A DNA stretch of 41,769 bases from Candidatus Cloacimonadota bacterium (GCA_028690365.1 JAQVBK010000002.1:1-41769); one strand, 5' to 3'. Positions 1-10,162 are shown, numbered from the stretch's first letter. A program made the numbers and translations. The notes: generated from the sequence alone by a model not told the origin.

Positions 1-613
1 GAACTGTTTCTTCAGAACCAAGTACATAATCGCAGTAAGAATGTACCTCGGTAATGTTTTCTATTGTCATCATATTGCAGGCATCAAAAATTACCATATC
101 CGGTCTGTAGTTCATCTCAGAGAAGGCTCTTCTCAAATCACCATTAGCAACAGATATAGAGGAATTAGATTCAACATCCGAACAAATCCATCTTTGGTCG
201 TTATTCTCTTTGTACCAGCTGTTGCCGTGAGACCAGATTATTAGAGCTTTCTTCGATGAAGGGTAATTTGAAAACCCCCAGTTGGCAAAGTTTTTTAGTG
301 TTATCCAACTACCACTGTCAATTTCACCAATATCTGAAATGAGATGTGAAGAAATTGTCTCAGGATTATCATCAGAACTTATTTTATACCTTCTGGCAGT
401 AGATATTGGCTGAGTTTCAGAATAATCAACCTGTACTATTACATTAAGATTATCATCAATTTCTGCTGCTTCCATTTCATTGATATCTTTAACTGCATTT
501 AAACACAATCCATTATCTGCAGCCATATAAACAAGAATAGTCCAGTTTTCTCCGTTAAGTAACAACGGTAAAAATAATGAAATCAATATAATGACTATCT
601 TTGTTCGTAACAT
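1..613 (-). CDS. Clostripain-like (peptidase family C11) secreted cysteine protease, N-terminal part, truncated by window edge
   Basis: Manual translation from ATG (complement of 611..613): MLRTKIVIILISLFLPLLLNGENWTILVYMAADNGL...KKALIIWSHGNSW...PDMVIFDACNMMTIEN...; signal peptide plus the SHG and DACNM catalytic His/Cys motifs of C11. Open to position 1, so absent from the ORF track. Confidence 0.85.
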   Translation of the reverse strand, partial: MLRTKIVIILISLFLPLLLNGENWTILVYMAADNGLCLNAVKDINEMEAAEIDDNLNVIVQVDYSETQPISTARRYKISSDDNPETISSHLISDIGEIDSGSWITLKNFANWGFSNYPSSKKALIIWSHGNSWYKENNDQRWICSDVESNSSISVANGDLRRAFSEMNYRPDMVIFDACNMMTIENITEVHSYCDYVLGSEETV

Positions 614-654
614 AGCTGCTCCACTGGAAAGAAGGTTGGTAATCCAACCTTCTG

Positions 655-1727
655 TTAATAAACGTTTTCCTGATCGATTCCTTTCAGAACTCTGACTGCG
701 CCCTGGGTCAAAGCTTCCATTTCATTTTCACCCGGATAAACATAAATCGGTGCAATGTAAGCAACGGATTCTTTTATGTAATCAACAACATATTTTCCGT
801 AGGCCAATCCACCGGTCAGGAAAATTGCATCAACTTTACCTTTTAGAACTGAAGCACAAGCACCTATTTCTTTGCAGACCTGATAAAGCATTGCATCAAA
901 ATATTTTTTATATTTTTCGTTTCCTTCCATAATCTTTTCCTGAATTTCCTGTCCATTATCAGTGCCAAGATAAGCAATCAGTCCGGCTTTTTTTGAAAGA
1001 AGATCTGTGAGTTCTTTTTTTGTAAATTTTCCAGAATACGCCAGATCAATCAAATCACCAATCGGTAAGGCACCAGCTCTCTGTGGAGAAAAAGGTCCCA
1101 TTCCTAAAAGTGCGTTATTTACATCAACCATAAGTCCGTTTTTTATTGCTGCAACTGAAATACCACCGCCCATATGAACAGCAATCATATTAGATTTAGA
1201 AAAATCTCTTTTTAGTTCATCAGCGACTTTTCTGGCTGTGTATCTAATATTAAGGGCGTGAAGCAGAGATTTCCTTTCGATTTGAGGAATTCCTGAAATT
1301 CTTGCAATATCGTCAAACTCGTCAACAGTAACAGGATCGACGATATAAGCAGGAATTTTGAACTGTTTGGAAATGGAGTCTGCAATAAATGCTCCCAGAT
1401 TGGAAGCGTGTATTCTTCCCCAGATAGAAGGGTCTTTAAGGTCTTTCAGCATTTTCTCGTTAACGTTAAAAGTGCCTCCTTTTACTGGATGCACTAATCC
1501 ACCCCTACCTACAACCGCTTCCAGAGTTGATGGATCGACTCCGTTTTCTTTCATTGCTTCCAGAACAAGGTTTTTTCGAAATTCATACTGTTCAATAATT
1601 CCACCAAATTTCTCTAATTCTTCCGGATCATGCCTGAGCGTTTTTACAAAGACCGAATTTGGTCATCAAAGACGGCAATTTTTGTGGATGTAGACCCCGG
1701 ATTAATGGATAAGACTCTGTATTTCAT
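655..1727 (-). pseudogene. buk: Butyrate kinase (acetokinase family), interrupted by an apparent -1 frameshift near 1656..1662
   Basis: Residues downstream (VGRGGLVHPVKGGTFNV..., HMGGGISVAAIKNG...) are butyrate-kinase-like. True start is ATG at 1727..1725 after GGAGG, giving MKYRVLSINPGSTSTKIAVFDDQ, which then goes out of frame; the other frame resumes with SVFVKTLRHDPEELEKFGGIIEQYEFRKNLVLEAMKENGVD. Confidence 0.85.
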
Positions 1728-1808
1728 ATTACCTCCGATTATTTTTCCCAAAAATGGGATTTGATTTCAAGTGGTCAAGGAATAATAACTATGATAGATT
1801 AGCAAAAA

Positions 1809-2447
1809 CTAATTATCGTCCAAAATAATTTTGGTAACCTTTCTTCCTTGAAAATCTCCTATTTTATTTTCCAGATCAGTCAATTGTGATTCCAGATATA
1901 TAAGGTCTTTATCATTGTACAAAATTATATCTGATCGGTTCATTTTATCTTGATCTGACATTTGAGACGCAATCCTTAAGATTGCTTCTTTTTTAGTATA
2001 ATTGTTTCTTTTCATCAATCTCTTGATTCTTATCATTTCTGGACAAAAAATATAAATAATGCAATCAAAGTATCTTTCAATATTAATTTCAAAAAGCAAC
2101 GGGATTTCCAGAAATATTATTTTTTCGGGAGAGTTAGTAATCCTGTTGTTAATTTCATCAATAATCACGGGGTGCATAATTTTATTAAGTTTCATGAGAT
2201 TATTTTTATCAGTAAAAACAATATCTGCCAGTTTCCTTCTGTCTACACAGCCGTTTTTCTGTAGAATGTTATCTCCAAAAGAGAACCGTAAATGATGAAT
2301 CAAGTCTTTATTGTTGAGTAGTTCATGGCTGATTTTGTCGGCAAAAATTACCAGATAACCTTTTCTTTTGAACCAATCAGAAACAACGCTTTTCCCGGAA
2401 GCAATACCCCCTGTAATTCCAATCAAAACTTTAGTATTGTTTTCCAT
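1809..2447 (-). CDS. coaE: Dephospho-CoA kinase
   Basis: IGITGGIASGKSVVSDWFKRKGYLVIFADKISHELL: P-loop and CoaE signature; 212 aa. Confidence 0.93.
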   Translation of the reverse strand: MENNTKVLIGITGGIASGKSVVSDWFKRKGYLVIFADKISHELLNNKDLIHHLRFSFGDNILQKNGCVDRRKLADIVFTDKNNLMKLNKIMHPVIIDEINNRITNSPEKIIFLEIPLLFEINIERYFDCIIYIFCPEMIRIKRLMKRNNYTKKEAILRIASQMSDQDKMNRSDIILYNDKDLIYLESQLTDLENKIGDFQGRKVTKIILDDN

Positions 2448-2455
2448 ATTCAGAA

Positions 2456-3226
2456 CTATCTATCAATTCTACTGAATCTTGCGTCAGAAGCATCACGTAG
2501 TTTTTGCTGCAATTCTTCAGCTGAAAGATTAGGGTAAATCACCCCTTCTTTGGCAAATGAGATTCTGCCGGTCTCTTCTGAAACAATTATTACAAAGGCA
2601 TCAGTCTGTTCGGTTAACCCTATTCCTGCGAGATGTCTGGTGCCAAACTGATGAATATACTCAACGTTATTAGACAATGGCAAAACTACTTTAACGGCAT
2701 GAATACGTCCCTTTCTTATGATAACTGCTCCATCATGAAGAGCTGTTGCAGTATTAAAAATCATCAGTAACAATTTATGAGAAAGTGCTGCATCAATTGT
2801 TTCTCCGTTATTTATAAATTCATCCAATCCATTGTTTTTTTCAAATACAATCAAAGCTCCTCTTTTGAGAAATGATAAAGCTGATACTGAATGATAAATA
2901 GTTTGGAAAAAGTACTCTTTTTCGGTTTTGAATATTTCCTTTATTCCACTACCCTGTCCAAGTTTTGCCAGAGTATTTCTAATCTCGGTCTGAAACAACA
3001 CAATAAAAAGAACTAGCCAAAAGTCTTTGATTGACCTAAAGACAGAGCTCACCATCTTCAGATTTGTGAAAGTTGCGAAGATATATAGAAAAATTGTCAG
3101 ACTTATTCCAAGAAGAATAGGCAGACCACCTGCTTTTTTAATAATTAGCTGAATGATAAAATAAATGAGGACAGACATTATTATCACATCTAATATGTCT
3201 GTAACATGGGGAAGTAAGAAGCTCAT
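2456..3226 (-). CDS. cdaA: Membrane diadenylate cyclase (CdaA/DacA type, DisA_N domain)
   Basis: N-terminal hydrophobic helices, FQTEIRNTLAKLG, ATALHDGAVII (DGA motif), GTRHLAGIGLTEQTDAFVIIVSEETGRIS; overlaps folP by 4 nt. Confidence 0.9.
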   Translation of the reverse strand: MSFLLPHVTDILDVIIMSVLIYFIIQLIIKKAGGLPILLGISLTIFLYIFATFTNLKMVSSVFRSIKDFWLVLFIVLFQTEIRNTLAKLGQGSGIKEIFKTEKEYFFQTIYHSVSALSFLKRGALIVFEKNNGLDEFINNGETIDAALSHKLLLMIFNTATALHDGAVIIRKGRIHAVKVVLPLSNNVEYIHQFGTRHLAGIGLTEQTDAFVIIVSEETGRISFAKEGVIYPNLSAEELQQKLRDASDARFSRIDR

Positions 3227-4425
3227 ATAATTTCCTTGATAGCCATAAGTGTTTTTAGGAGTCTGCAGTTTTCTTTTACATCGTGAACCCTGATAAAATC
3301 GATTTTCTTTTCAAATGCCAGAGCAGAGGTGGCAAGTGTTCCTGCTAATCGGTCACTGACAGAAGATGGATATATTTTTCCTATAAAACTTTTGCGTGAA
3401 GCTCCCAGAACAACAGGGAAACCCAATGATCTAAATGCTTCGAGATTATTCAGAATTTTTAGATTATCTTCGTGTCTTTTACCAAAACCAATCCCGGGGT
3501 CAATAATTATTCTGTTTTCTTTTATTCCTTTTTTCAAGCATGTTTCTATTCTTTCTGAGAAGAATTGCAAGATTTCTTTTATAACATCAATATAAGTGGG
3601 ATTAATTTGCATATTTTTGGGATTACCCAGCATGTGCATCAATATTATCGGAATATTTTCATGTTCAACCAGCAATTCTATCATTTTTTTATCAAATCTG
3701 AGTGCGCTTATATCGTTAATTATGTCTGCGCCGGCTTCCACGGCTTTTCTGGCTGTAGAAGCTTTATAGGTGTCTACTGAAACCGGTATTCCAATAGATG
3801 ATTTAATCTCATTAATGATTGGGCAGATTCTCTTAATTTCTTCATCACTAGAAACATTTTCAGCTCCCGGTCTGGTGGATTCACCGCCAATATCAATTAA
3901 TTCTGCTCCATCGTTTTTCATCTTCAGGGCATGAGCAACCGCATTTTCAATTGTTTCGAAATTGCCTCCATCAGAAAAAGAATCCGGAGTAATATTTAAG
4001 ATACCGATAATTTTGGTTGAGTCCAGAGTCAGTTCGGAATTAGTCATGGTCAATTTTTTGGGAATGCTGGTATCTAATTGTTCTGAAAGCCTCTTTAGTT
4101 CGAATTGAATTTGCTGGAGACCGAAAATTGAGTAATTATTCAGCTTAGTAATTAGTTTATAAATTTTGTCTGCATTGCCGAGAAGAAGAACATCAGTTTT
4201 TTCTTTTTTCCCTTCTACTATTCCACTGGCAAGAGCTGCATCTCCACCCAATGCAAGCATCTCCTGTTTGAGAATATTTGCAGCGCCAGTATTTACATCT
4301 TCAAGCTTAATTATTGAATTTATAGCCTTTAGAGCCATTGCTTCGATGCCTTGGGAAGATACACCAATTTTTAATAATTCTGCCTTTGTTTGTTTTTTGT
4401 CTTTTATATCAATGATGTAATTCAT
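3223..4425 (-). CDS. folP: Dihydropteroate synthase with N-terminal extension
   Basis: IIGILNITPDSFSDGGNF, IDIGGESTRPGAENV, DPGIGFGKRHEDN, GASRKSFIG; about 130 aa precede the DHPS core. Confidence 0.93.
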   Translation of the reverse strand: MNYIIDIKDKKQTKAELLKIGVSSQGIEAMALKAINSIIKLEDVNTGAANILKQEMLALGGDAALASGIVEGKKEKTDVLLLGNADKIYKLITKLNNYSIFGLQQIQFELKRLSEQLDTSIPKKLTMTNSELTLDSTKIIGILNITPDSFSDGGNFETIENAVAHALKMKNDGAELIDIGGESTRPGAENVSSDEEIKRICPIINEIKSSIGIPVSVDTYKASTARKAVEAGADIINDISALRFDKKMIELLVEHENIPIILMHMLGNPKNMQINPTYIDVIKEILQFFSERIETCLKKGIKENRIIIDPGIGFGKRHEDNLKILNNLEAFRSLGFPVVLGASRKSFIGKIYPSSVSDRLAGTLATSALAFEKKIDFIRVHDVKENCRLLKTLMAIKEII

Positions 4426-4558
4426 ACTGTTGCTCCCGATACATTATTTTTCTTTCCTTAACCTCTAAGAACAATAATCAGAGTAGTATAAAATTTTGAA
4501 AGACAATAAAGGTGCAAGTTTTTTTTCATATTATAACATCTCAGCTAATTTTTAGGCA

Positions 4559-4593
4559 TAAAAAAAACCTGTAGATTAATCTACAGGCTTTTG
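4559..4593 (-). terminator. Rho-independent terminator downstream of gdh
   Basis: Perfect palindrome CCTGTAGATTAATCTACAGG (4568..4587) followed on the minus strand by a T run (complement of A run at 4561..4567). Confidence 0.8.
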
Positions 4594-4651
4594 TAATACA
4601 CTTAGGATTGGTTTTGAAGTTATCCTTTCACTGGAAAGGTACGTGCCCGGC

Positions 4652-5938
4652 TTATACCCAACCTCTGTCTTTGCAAGCCTGAGCAACTCTGTTTATTGCG
4701 ATAATATATGCAGCATCTCTCATATAAAGATTCTTTTTCTTAGCAAGGTCGCTAACTGCATGGAAAGCAGAAGTCATCTTCAGGTCGAGTTTAGCTAATA
4801 CTTCATCTTTTTCCCAGAAATAATTCATGTTACACTGAACCTGTTCAAAGTAACTACAAGTTACTCCACCTGCGTTTGCCAGGAAGTCAGGGATAACAAA
4901 TACTCCTCTTTCGCGTAAAACTTTGTCAGCTTCAGGAGTGGTAGGACCATTTGCTCCTTCAGCGATAAATCTAACTTTTTTGCTGATAGATTGTACGTTT
5001 GCACCGGTGATCTGGTTTTCCAAAGCTGCCGGGATAAGGATATCTACATCTTGAATGAGCCAGTCTTCGCCAGGAAGAACTTCGTAACCCATCTGCATTG
5101 CCTTAGGTCTGTTGATTCCGCCGTATCTATCGGTAACTGATAATAATTCATCAATATCAACACCAGTAGCTTTCTTGTAAGAAAAACTCTTCTGTTCACC
5201 TTGATCCCAGGAAGAAACGGCTATTACTTTTCCACCCATTTGATTATATAATCTGATAGCGTATTGAGCAACTTTTCCAAAGCCCTGTACACTTGCAGTT
5301 GTATTTTTAGGATCTACTCCATGATTTTTTAAAGCTTCTCTGAGAGTGTATATTACACCGTATCCGGTAGCTTCTGTTCTGCCTAATGAACCGCCCATTC
5401 CAACTGGTTTACCGGTAATCATTCCCGGAAATTTTGCGCCCATAATGGTCTCATATTCATCCAACATCCATAACATGTGTTGCGCATTAGTCATTACGTC
5501 TGGAGCAGGAACATCTCTGAGAGGTCCAACGTCATGAGCAAGTTGTCTGACAAAACCGCGACAAAGTTGTTCCTGTTCTCTTTGGCTAAGGTTGTGAGGA
5601 TCACAAATAACGCCACCCTTACTTCCACCAAGAGGAATATCAACAACTGCACATTTCCAGGTCATCCAGGTTGACAAAGCTTTCACTGTATCGATTGTCT
5701 CGTGAGGATGAAAACGGATACCGCCTTTTGCGGGACCTCTGGAATCATTGTGCTGAACTCTGAATCCACGGAAAACTTTCACTGTACCATCATCCATTTT
5801 AACAGGAATGCTTACGTGATATTCTCTGAGAGGATTTCTGAGAAGTTCACGGGTTGCTTCATCAAGCTCAAGAATATCAGCGACTTTGTCAAACTGTTCT
5901 TGTGCCATTTTGAATGGGTTAAATGCTTTGTCTGCCAT
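4652..5938 (-). CDS. gdhA: Glu/Leu/Phe/Val dehydrogenase, glutamate dehydrogenase type
   Basis: FRGFRVQHNDSRGPAKGGIRFHP, WKCAVVDIPLGGSKGGVICDP, RTEATGYGV, VQGFGKVAQYA, EGANGPTTPEAD. Confidence 0.92.
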   Translation of the reverse strand: MADKAFNPFKMAQEQFDKVADILELDEATRELLRNPLREYHVSIPVKMDDGTVKVFRGFRVQHNDSRGPAKGGIRFHPHETIDTVKALSTWMTWKCAVVDIPLGGSKGGVICDPHNLSQREQEQLCRGFVRQLAHDVGPLRDVPAPDVMTNAQHMLWMLDEYETIMGAKFPGMITGKPVGMGGSLGRTEATGYGVIYTLREALKNHGVDPKNTTASVQGFGKVAQYAIRLYNQMGGKVIAVSSWDQGEQKSFSYKKATGVDIDELLSVTDRYGGINRPKAMQMGYEVLPGEDWLIQDVDILIPAALENQITGANVQSISKKVRFIAEGANGPTTPEADKVLRERGVFVIPDFLANAGGVTCSYFEQVQCNMNYFWEKDEVLAKLDLKMTSAFHAVSDLAKKKNLYMRDAAYIIAINRVAQACKDRGWV

Positions 5939-6227
5939 AAAAAACTCCTTTAAGTTATTTTCCCTGTTCTAAAGCAGATGTTGTGCCATTGAACTCTTTC
6001 TGATATCATTATTTTCTTTTCAAAACAACAGTTTTGTAATGATGATTGTTAACTGAATTTATAAGAATGGAATAGAAACTTTCAGATATGAACCATTCCT
6101 GTTTATTTTTATTTTCTGAAGAGGTTTTTCCTGAAAGGTAATAGACAATGATTAGAAATTTATAAACTATATTGGGGAGAAATTACCCAAAGGAGAATTT
6201 TGTTTCAATGAGAAGATATGGGAGAGT

Positions 6228-6686
6228 TTAAATATAATCAGGTTTACCGTAGGGGAATAGTCCCATTATTAGAGCATCTTCGACGGGATAATTGTAGTAT
6301 CTTTTTCTTTTTCCGATTGTTTCAAAACCAAATTTATGATATAAATGTATTGCTTTGAAATTACTTTCCCTAACCTCGAGGAAAAAGTATCTGAAGCCTT
6401 TTTCCATTTTACTTGAGATAAGTTCAAACAGTAATTGTGACGCAAAGCCTTTTCGCTGAAATGATTGTTTAACTCCAATATTTGTTATGTGAAATTCTTC
6501 TCCAACTTCCCATCCGCAAATGTATCCTGCTACAACTTCTTCAATCTCCATAACATATGAATCATGTAATTCAATTTCCTGGAGAAACATCTCCTGATTC
6601 CAGGGAGATGTAAATAAAACTTTCTCGATTTCCAATACAAGCGACAAATCTTCTTGATTCATCTTTCTGATTGAACAGTTATCCAT
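6228..6686 (-). CDS. rimI: Ribosomal protein S18-alanine N-acetyltransferase (GNAT)
   Basis: FTSPWNQEMFLQEIE, ITNIGVKQSFQRKGFASQLL, FLEVRESNFKAIHLYHKFGFETIGKRKRYYNYPVEDALIMGL. Confidence 0.85.
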   Translation of the reverse strand: MDNCSIRKMNQEDLSLVLEIEKVLFTSPWNQEMFLQEIELHDSYVMEIEEVVAGYICGWEVGEEFHITNIGVKQSFQRKGFASQLLFELISSKMEKGFRYFFLEVRESNFKAIHLYHKFGFETIGKRKRYYNYPVEDALIMGLFPYGKPDYI

Positions 6687-6687
6687 C

Positions 6688-8217
6688 TTAATAACTAAGT
6701 TTTTGTCCCGGGTAGATAATGACTATTTTCTGACCATTTATTGTTTTAGTTTTCAGATTGTTCAAAGAAATCAGATTTTTTGTGCTTACATTAAGTCTGT
6801 CGGCGATTTTACTGACGGAATCACCCTTTTTTACTGTATAAACATTGTCTCCATGATAGTTAGAGATTGATGAAGAAACAGAAAAATTTTCATTACCCAA
6901 AAGTTTTAGTTTCTGACCTGGACGAATAGTAGTTGAAGTCAAATTGTTCAATTTCTGAATTTTAGCTACAGTAGTGTGGTATTTTCTGGCAATTCCATAC
7001 AAAGTGTCCCCGTATTTTACAGTATGATAATTAAAGAAACCGTTATTCTTTTCCAGAAGCTTCTGATTGATCACTAAAAGAGCATTTTCATCTGATACTG
7101 AATTGTAGGGGAGAAGGATCTCAAATTCACCCGGAGGAAGAACTACGTCATTGACTGAAGAATATTTGCGCCTTTCCGTTTGGTATATTTTGATCCAAGG
7201 ATTCAATTCCCACACTTTACTGACAACAGTTCCCTGTGCCTGAGCCCAATCATCAATTTTATGATATCCATCTAATTTAATAGCAACAGTTTTAGTCATT
7301 TCAAAAAGTGAAGCTTCTCTTGAGAATTTTTTACCGAAGATCTCTTCTTCACTCATGAATATCAGTTTTATTGCCATTGCTCTCCATACATACCGATTTG
7401 TTTCATCTACGCGCATAATCAGGTCTCTGAAAGTTCTACCGCCCTGAGCATCGATTATTTTATAGATACTTCCCAATCCTGCGTTATATGAACACATCGC
7501 CAACAACCAGTCCTGAGATTTTTTTCTTTCCGACAATTGCGTATAGCTATTTTTTAGATATTTATATGCTGCGTCAGTAGCTTTGAAAATGTTTCTTCTT
7601 TCGTCGACGAAAGAATCTATTTTGAGATTATATCCCTTTGCTGTTGATTTCATGAATTGCCATACTCCTACTGCACCAACATGAGAAGAAGCCATAGAAT
7701 TCAATTCGCTTTCAGCTACAGCCAGATATTTTACATCAGAAGGGATGTCATATTTTTTCAGAAGTGAATCAAAGACGGGGAAATAATAGCCGCTTCTAGG
7801 AATATAGCGGGGAGCATTCTTCAATTCTATATCAAATATTTCCTTAAACTTGGCTGCGATTCTTTCATTCTTCAAATCTATCATGGTTTCGGCAAATTCC
7901 AGAGACTCTGGAATACAGAATTCTTGATTGATTGCGACTCTGCTGTTAGCTAATTCCAATTCCTGAGTCAACAGGTCTATCTGATATTGAAGTTCATCAA
8001 TAACCACCTGCAAAGAATCAACAAGATAGTTAAATTTATCCGATTCGGAGGAACAACTGTCAGATATCGAGGACTCTGCAGATGATGTATTTTGCGAAAT
8101 ATTTGTTGATGTCTGTTCTTCTTTGAGAATGTTTAGCATGCAACCGGTAAGTAAAAAGATCAATAGAAGTATTAGTAAGCCATTTCTCATCATATATTTA
8201 CCATTATCTTTCTTCAT
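6688..8217 (-). CDS. mltD: Membrane-bound lytic murein transglycosylase D-like protein (SLT domain plus two LysM)
   Basis: Lipoprotein leader LLTGCMLN; LAVAESELNSMASSHVGAVGVWQFMKSTAKGYNL (SLT catalytic region); two LysM repeats (YHTVKYGDTLYGIARKYHTT, YTVKKGDSVSKIADRLNVS). Confidence 0.88.
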   Translation of the reverse strand: MKKDNGKYMMRNGLLILLLIFLLTGCMLNILKEEQTSTNISQNTSSAESSISDSCSSESDKFNYLVDSLQVVIDELQYQIDLLTQELELANSRVAINQEFCIPESLEFAETMIDLKNERIAAKFKEIFDIELKNAPRYIPRSGYYFPVFDSLLKKYDIPSDVKYLAVAESELNSMASSHVGAVGVWQFMKSTAKGYNLKIDSFVDERRNIFKATDAAYKYLKNSYTQLSERKKSQDWLLAMCSYNAGLGSIYKIIDAQGGRTFRDLIMRVDETNRYVWRAMAIKLIFMSEEEIFGKKFSREASLFEMTKTVAIKLDGYHKIDDWAQAQGTVVSKVWELNPWIKIYQTERRKYSSVNDVVLPPGEFEILLPYNSVSDENALLVINQKLLEKNNGFFNYHTVKYGDTLYGIARKYHTTVAKIQKLNNLTSTTIRPGQKLKLLGNENFSVSSSISNYHGDNVYTVKKGDSVSKIADRLNVSTKNLISLNNLKTKTINGQKIVIIYPGQKLSY

Positions 8218-9220
8218 ACATTTGCTTGTAATAGTTTACATAATCACCCTTAACAATTTCTTCTATCCATTCTGAATGGGAAAGATACCAGTCTATGGTA
8301 CTTTTCAGTCCGTCTGAAAACTCTATTTGTGGTTTCCAACCTAAATCTTTTTGAATCTTGGATGAATCGATTGCATATCTGAGATCATGACCTGGTCTGT
8401 CGGTGACAAATCTGATCAATGACTCGGGTTTATTCATGTGTCTGAGAATAGTTTTTACTATCTCAATATTTTTCCATTCATTGTCAGCACCAATATTATA
8501 AACTGAACCGGGAACGCCTTCATGGAGAACAAGATCAATTGCGCTGCAATGGTCTTCTACATGAATCCAATCTCTTACATTGGTACCATTTCCGTAAACA
8601 GGTAATTCTTTGTTGTTATTGGCATTATTTATCATGAGAGGGATGAGTTTTTCAGGGAATTGCAGAGGACCATAATTGTTTGAACATCTGGTTATATTAA
8701 CATTTAGACCGTATGTTTTCCAGGCAGCTCTTACCAGTAAATCAGATGAGGCTTTACTGGCTGAATAAGGACTATTGGGCTTGATGGGGGAATTTTCGTT
8801 AAAAGTTCCTTCCTGACCTAAACTCCCATAAACTTCATCAGTTGATATGTGAACAAATTTCTTTATCTGATTGGTCCTGGCAGAATCCAGTAACAGCTGA
8901 GTGCCGACTACATTTGTCATAATAAAAGCGGTTGAATCCATGATGCTTCTGTCCACATGAGTTTCTGCGGCAAAATTAACTACATAATCGGGAGAAAATT
9001 CTTCAAAGATACTTTTAACATCCTTTTCTGAAGCAATATCACCTTTCACAAAATAGTAATTAGGATTGTTTTCTGCAGAAGAAAGATTTCGCAAGTTCCC
9101 AGCATAAGTAAGTTTATCAAAATTTATGATTTTGTAATCCTGATATTTATTCAGCATAAATTTGATGAAATTTGAACCAATGAAACCTGCACCACCAGTA
9201 ACCATAATTATTTTATTCAT
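8204..9220 (-). CDS. rfbB: dTDP-glucose 4,6-dehydratase
   Basis: VTGGAGFIGSNFI, STDEVYGSL, YSASKASSDLLVRA, TRCSNNYGPLQFPEKLIPLMI, RPGHDLRYAID. Confidence 0.93.
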   Translation of the reverse strand: MNKIIMVTGGAGFIGSNFIKFMLNKYQDYKIINFDKLTYAGNLRNLSSAENNPNYYFVKGDIASEKDVKSIFEEFSPDYVVNFAAETHVDRSIMDSTAFIMTNVVGTQLLLDSARTNQIKKFVHISTDEVYGSLGQEGTFNENSPIKPNSPYSASKASSDLLVRAAWKTYGLNVNITRCSNNYGPLQFPEKLIPLMINNANNNKELPVYGNGTNVRDWIHVEDHCSAIDLVLHEGVPGSVYNIGADNEWKNIEIVKTILRHMNKPESLIRFVTDRPGHDLRYAIDSSKIQKDLGWKPQIEFSDGLKSTIDWYLSHSEWIEEIVKGDYVNYYKQMYEER

Positions 9221-9232
9221 TTTTACTCCTGT

Positions 9233-9964
9233 TTATTCTGATTGAAGTTTGTCTGAATTTTTAAAAGCAAGATCGTTTGCTAAATAATATGAAGGAAATG
9301 TTCCAGCGTCAGTCCACCATCCTTTTAAAACATCAAAAGTCATTTCACCAGTTTGGACATATTTATTATTAACATCCGTTATTTCAAGTTCGCCCCGTCC
9401 CGAAGGTTTTAGTGTCTTTATGTATTCAAATACTTTGTAATCATACATATAAATGCCTGTAACACACATATTGCTTTTGGGTTTCTGAGGTTTTTCTTCT
9501 ATAGATATTATTTTTGAGTTGCTCAATTCTGCAACACCATATCGTTGGGGATCGGTTACTTCTTTTAGGAGAATCTTTGACCCGATTTTTTGTTTTTTGA
9601 AATTACTGATATATTCTCCAATTTCGTCTTCAAAAATATTATCTCCCAAAATCACAGTGCACATGTTGTTTCCGACAAAGCTTTCAGCTAATCCCAAGGC
9701 CTGAGCAATTCCGCCTGGCTCATCTTGAACCCGATAAGTAAATTGGCAACCAAATTCCTTTCCGCTCCCTAGCAGGTTAACAACTGCTCCCATATGTTCA
9801 ATTCCTGTAATAATCATTATTTCATCGATTCCGGCAACAAGAAGTTTTTGAATCGGGTGAAAAATCATGGGTTTATCACCTACAGGTAAAAGATGTTTAT
9901 TAGTTACTTTAGTTAAAGGAAACAAACGGCTTCCCATGCCACCTGCCAGAATAACTCCCTTCAT
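9233..9964 (-). CDS. rfbA: Glucose-1-phosphate thymidylyltransferase (short form)
   Basis: MKGVILAGGMGSRLFPLTKVTNKHLLPVGDKPMIFHPI; YRVQDEPGGIAQALGLAE; ILGDNIFED; 243 aa. Confidence 0.9.
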   Translation of the reverse strand: MKGVILAGGMGSRLFPLTKVTNKHLLPVGDKPMIFHPIQKLLVAGIDEIMIITGIEHMGAVVNLLGSGKEFGCQFTYRVQDEPGGIAQALGLAESFVGNNMCTVILGDNIFEDEIGEYISNFKKQKIGSKILLKEVTDPQRYGVAELSNSKIISIEEKPQKPKSNMCVTGIYMYDYKVFEYIKTLKPSGRGELEITDVNNKYVQTGEMTFDVLKGWWTDAGTFPSYYLANDLAFKNSDKLQSE

Positions 9965-10162
9965 GATTCCTCCTAAAATTTTCTTAACTCAAATTTTTTA
10001 AAACTGATTTTTTGTCAAACAAGTTAAAGAAGAACTATTAAATAGTTGCCCTGAGTATAAGCATCAACTTGTTTTAAAACACTGACAATCTGGATTTTCG
10101 TAGACAAATTTCTATTGACAGAAATTCTCTGCTACAAAATTTGTATCAAAAAGGAGATGCAA

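Noticed and set aside
41-244. Plus-strand 67-aa ORF
   Set aside because: Antisense to the clear C11 peptidase coding sequence.
1358-1693. Plus-strand 111-aa ORF
   Set aside because: Antisense to butyrate kinase; no recognisable features.
6269-6478. Minus-strand 69-aa ORF
   Set aside because: Out-of-frame shadow ORF inside rimI.
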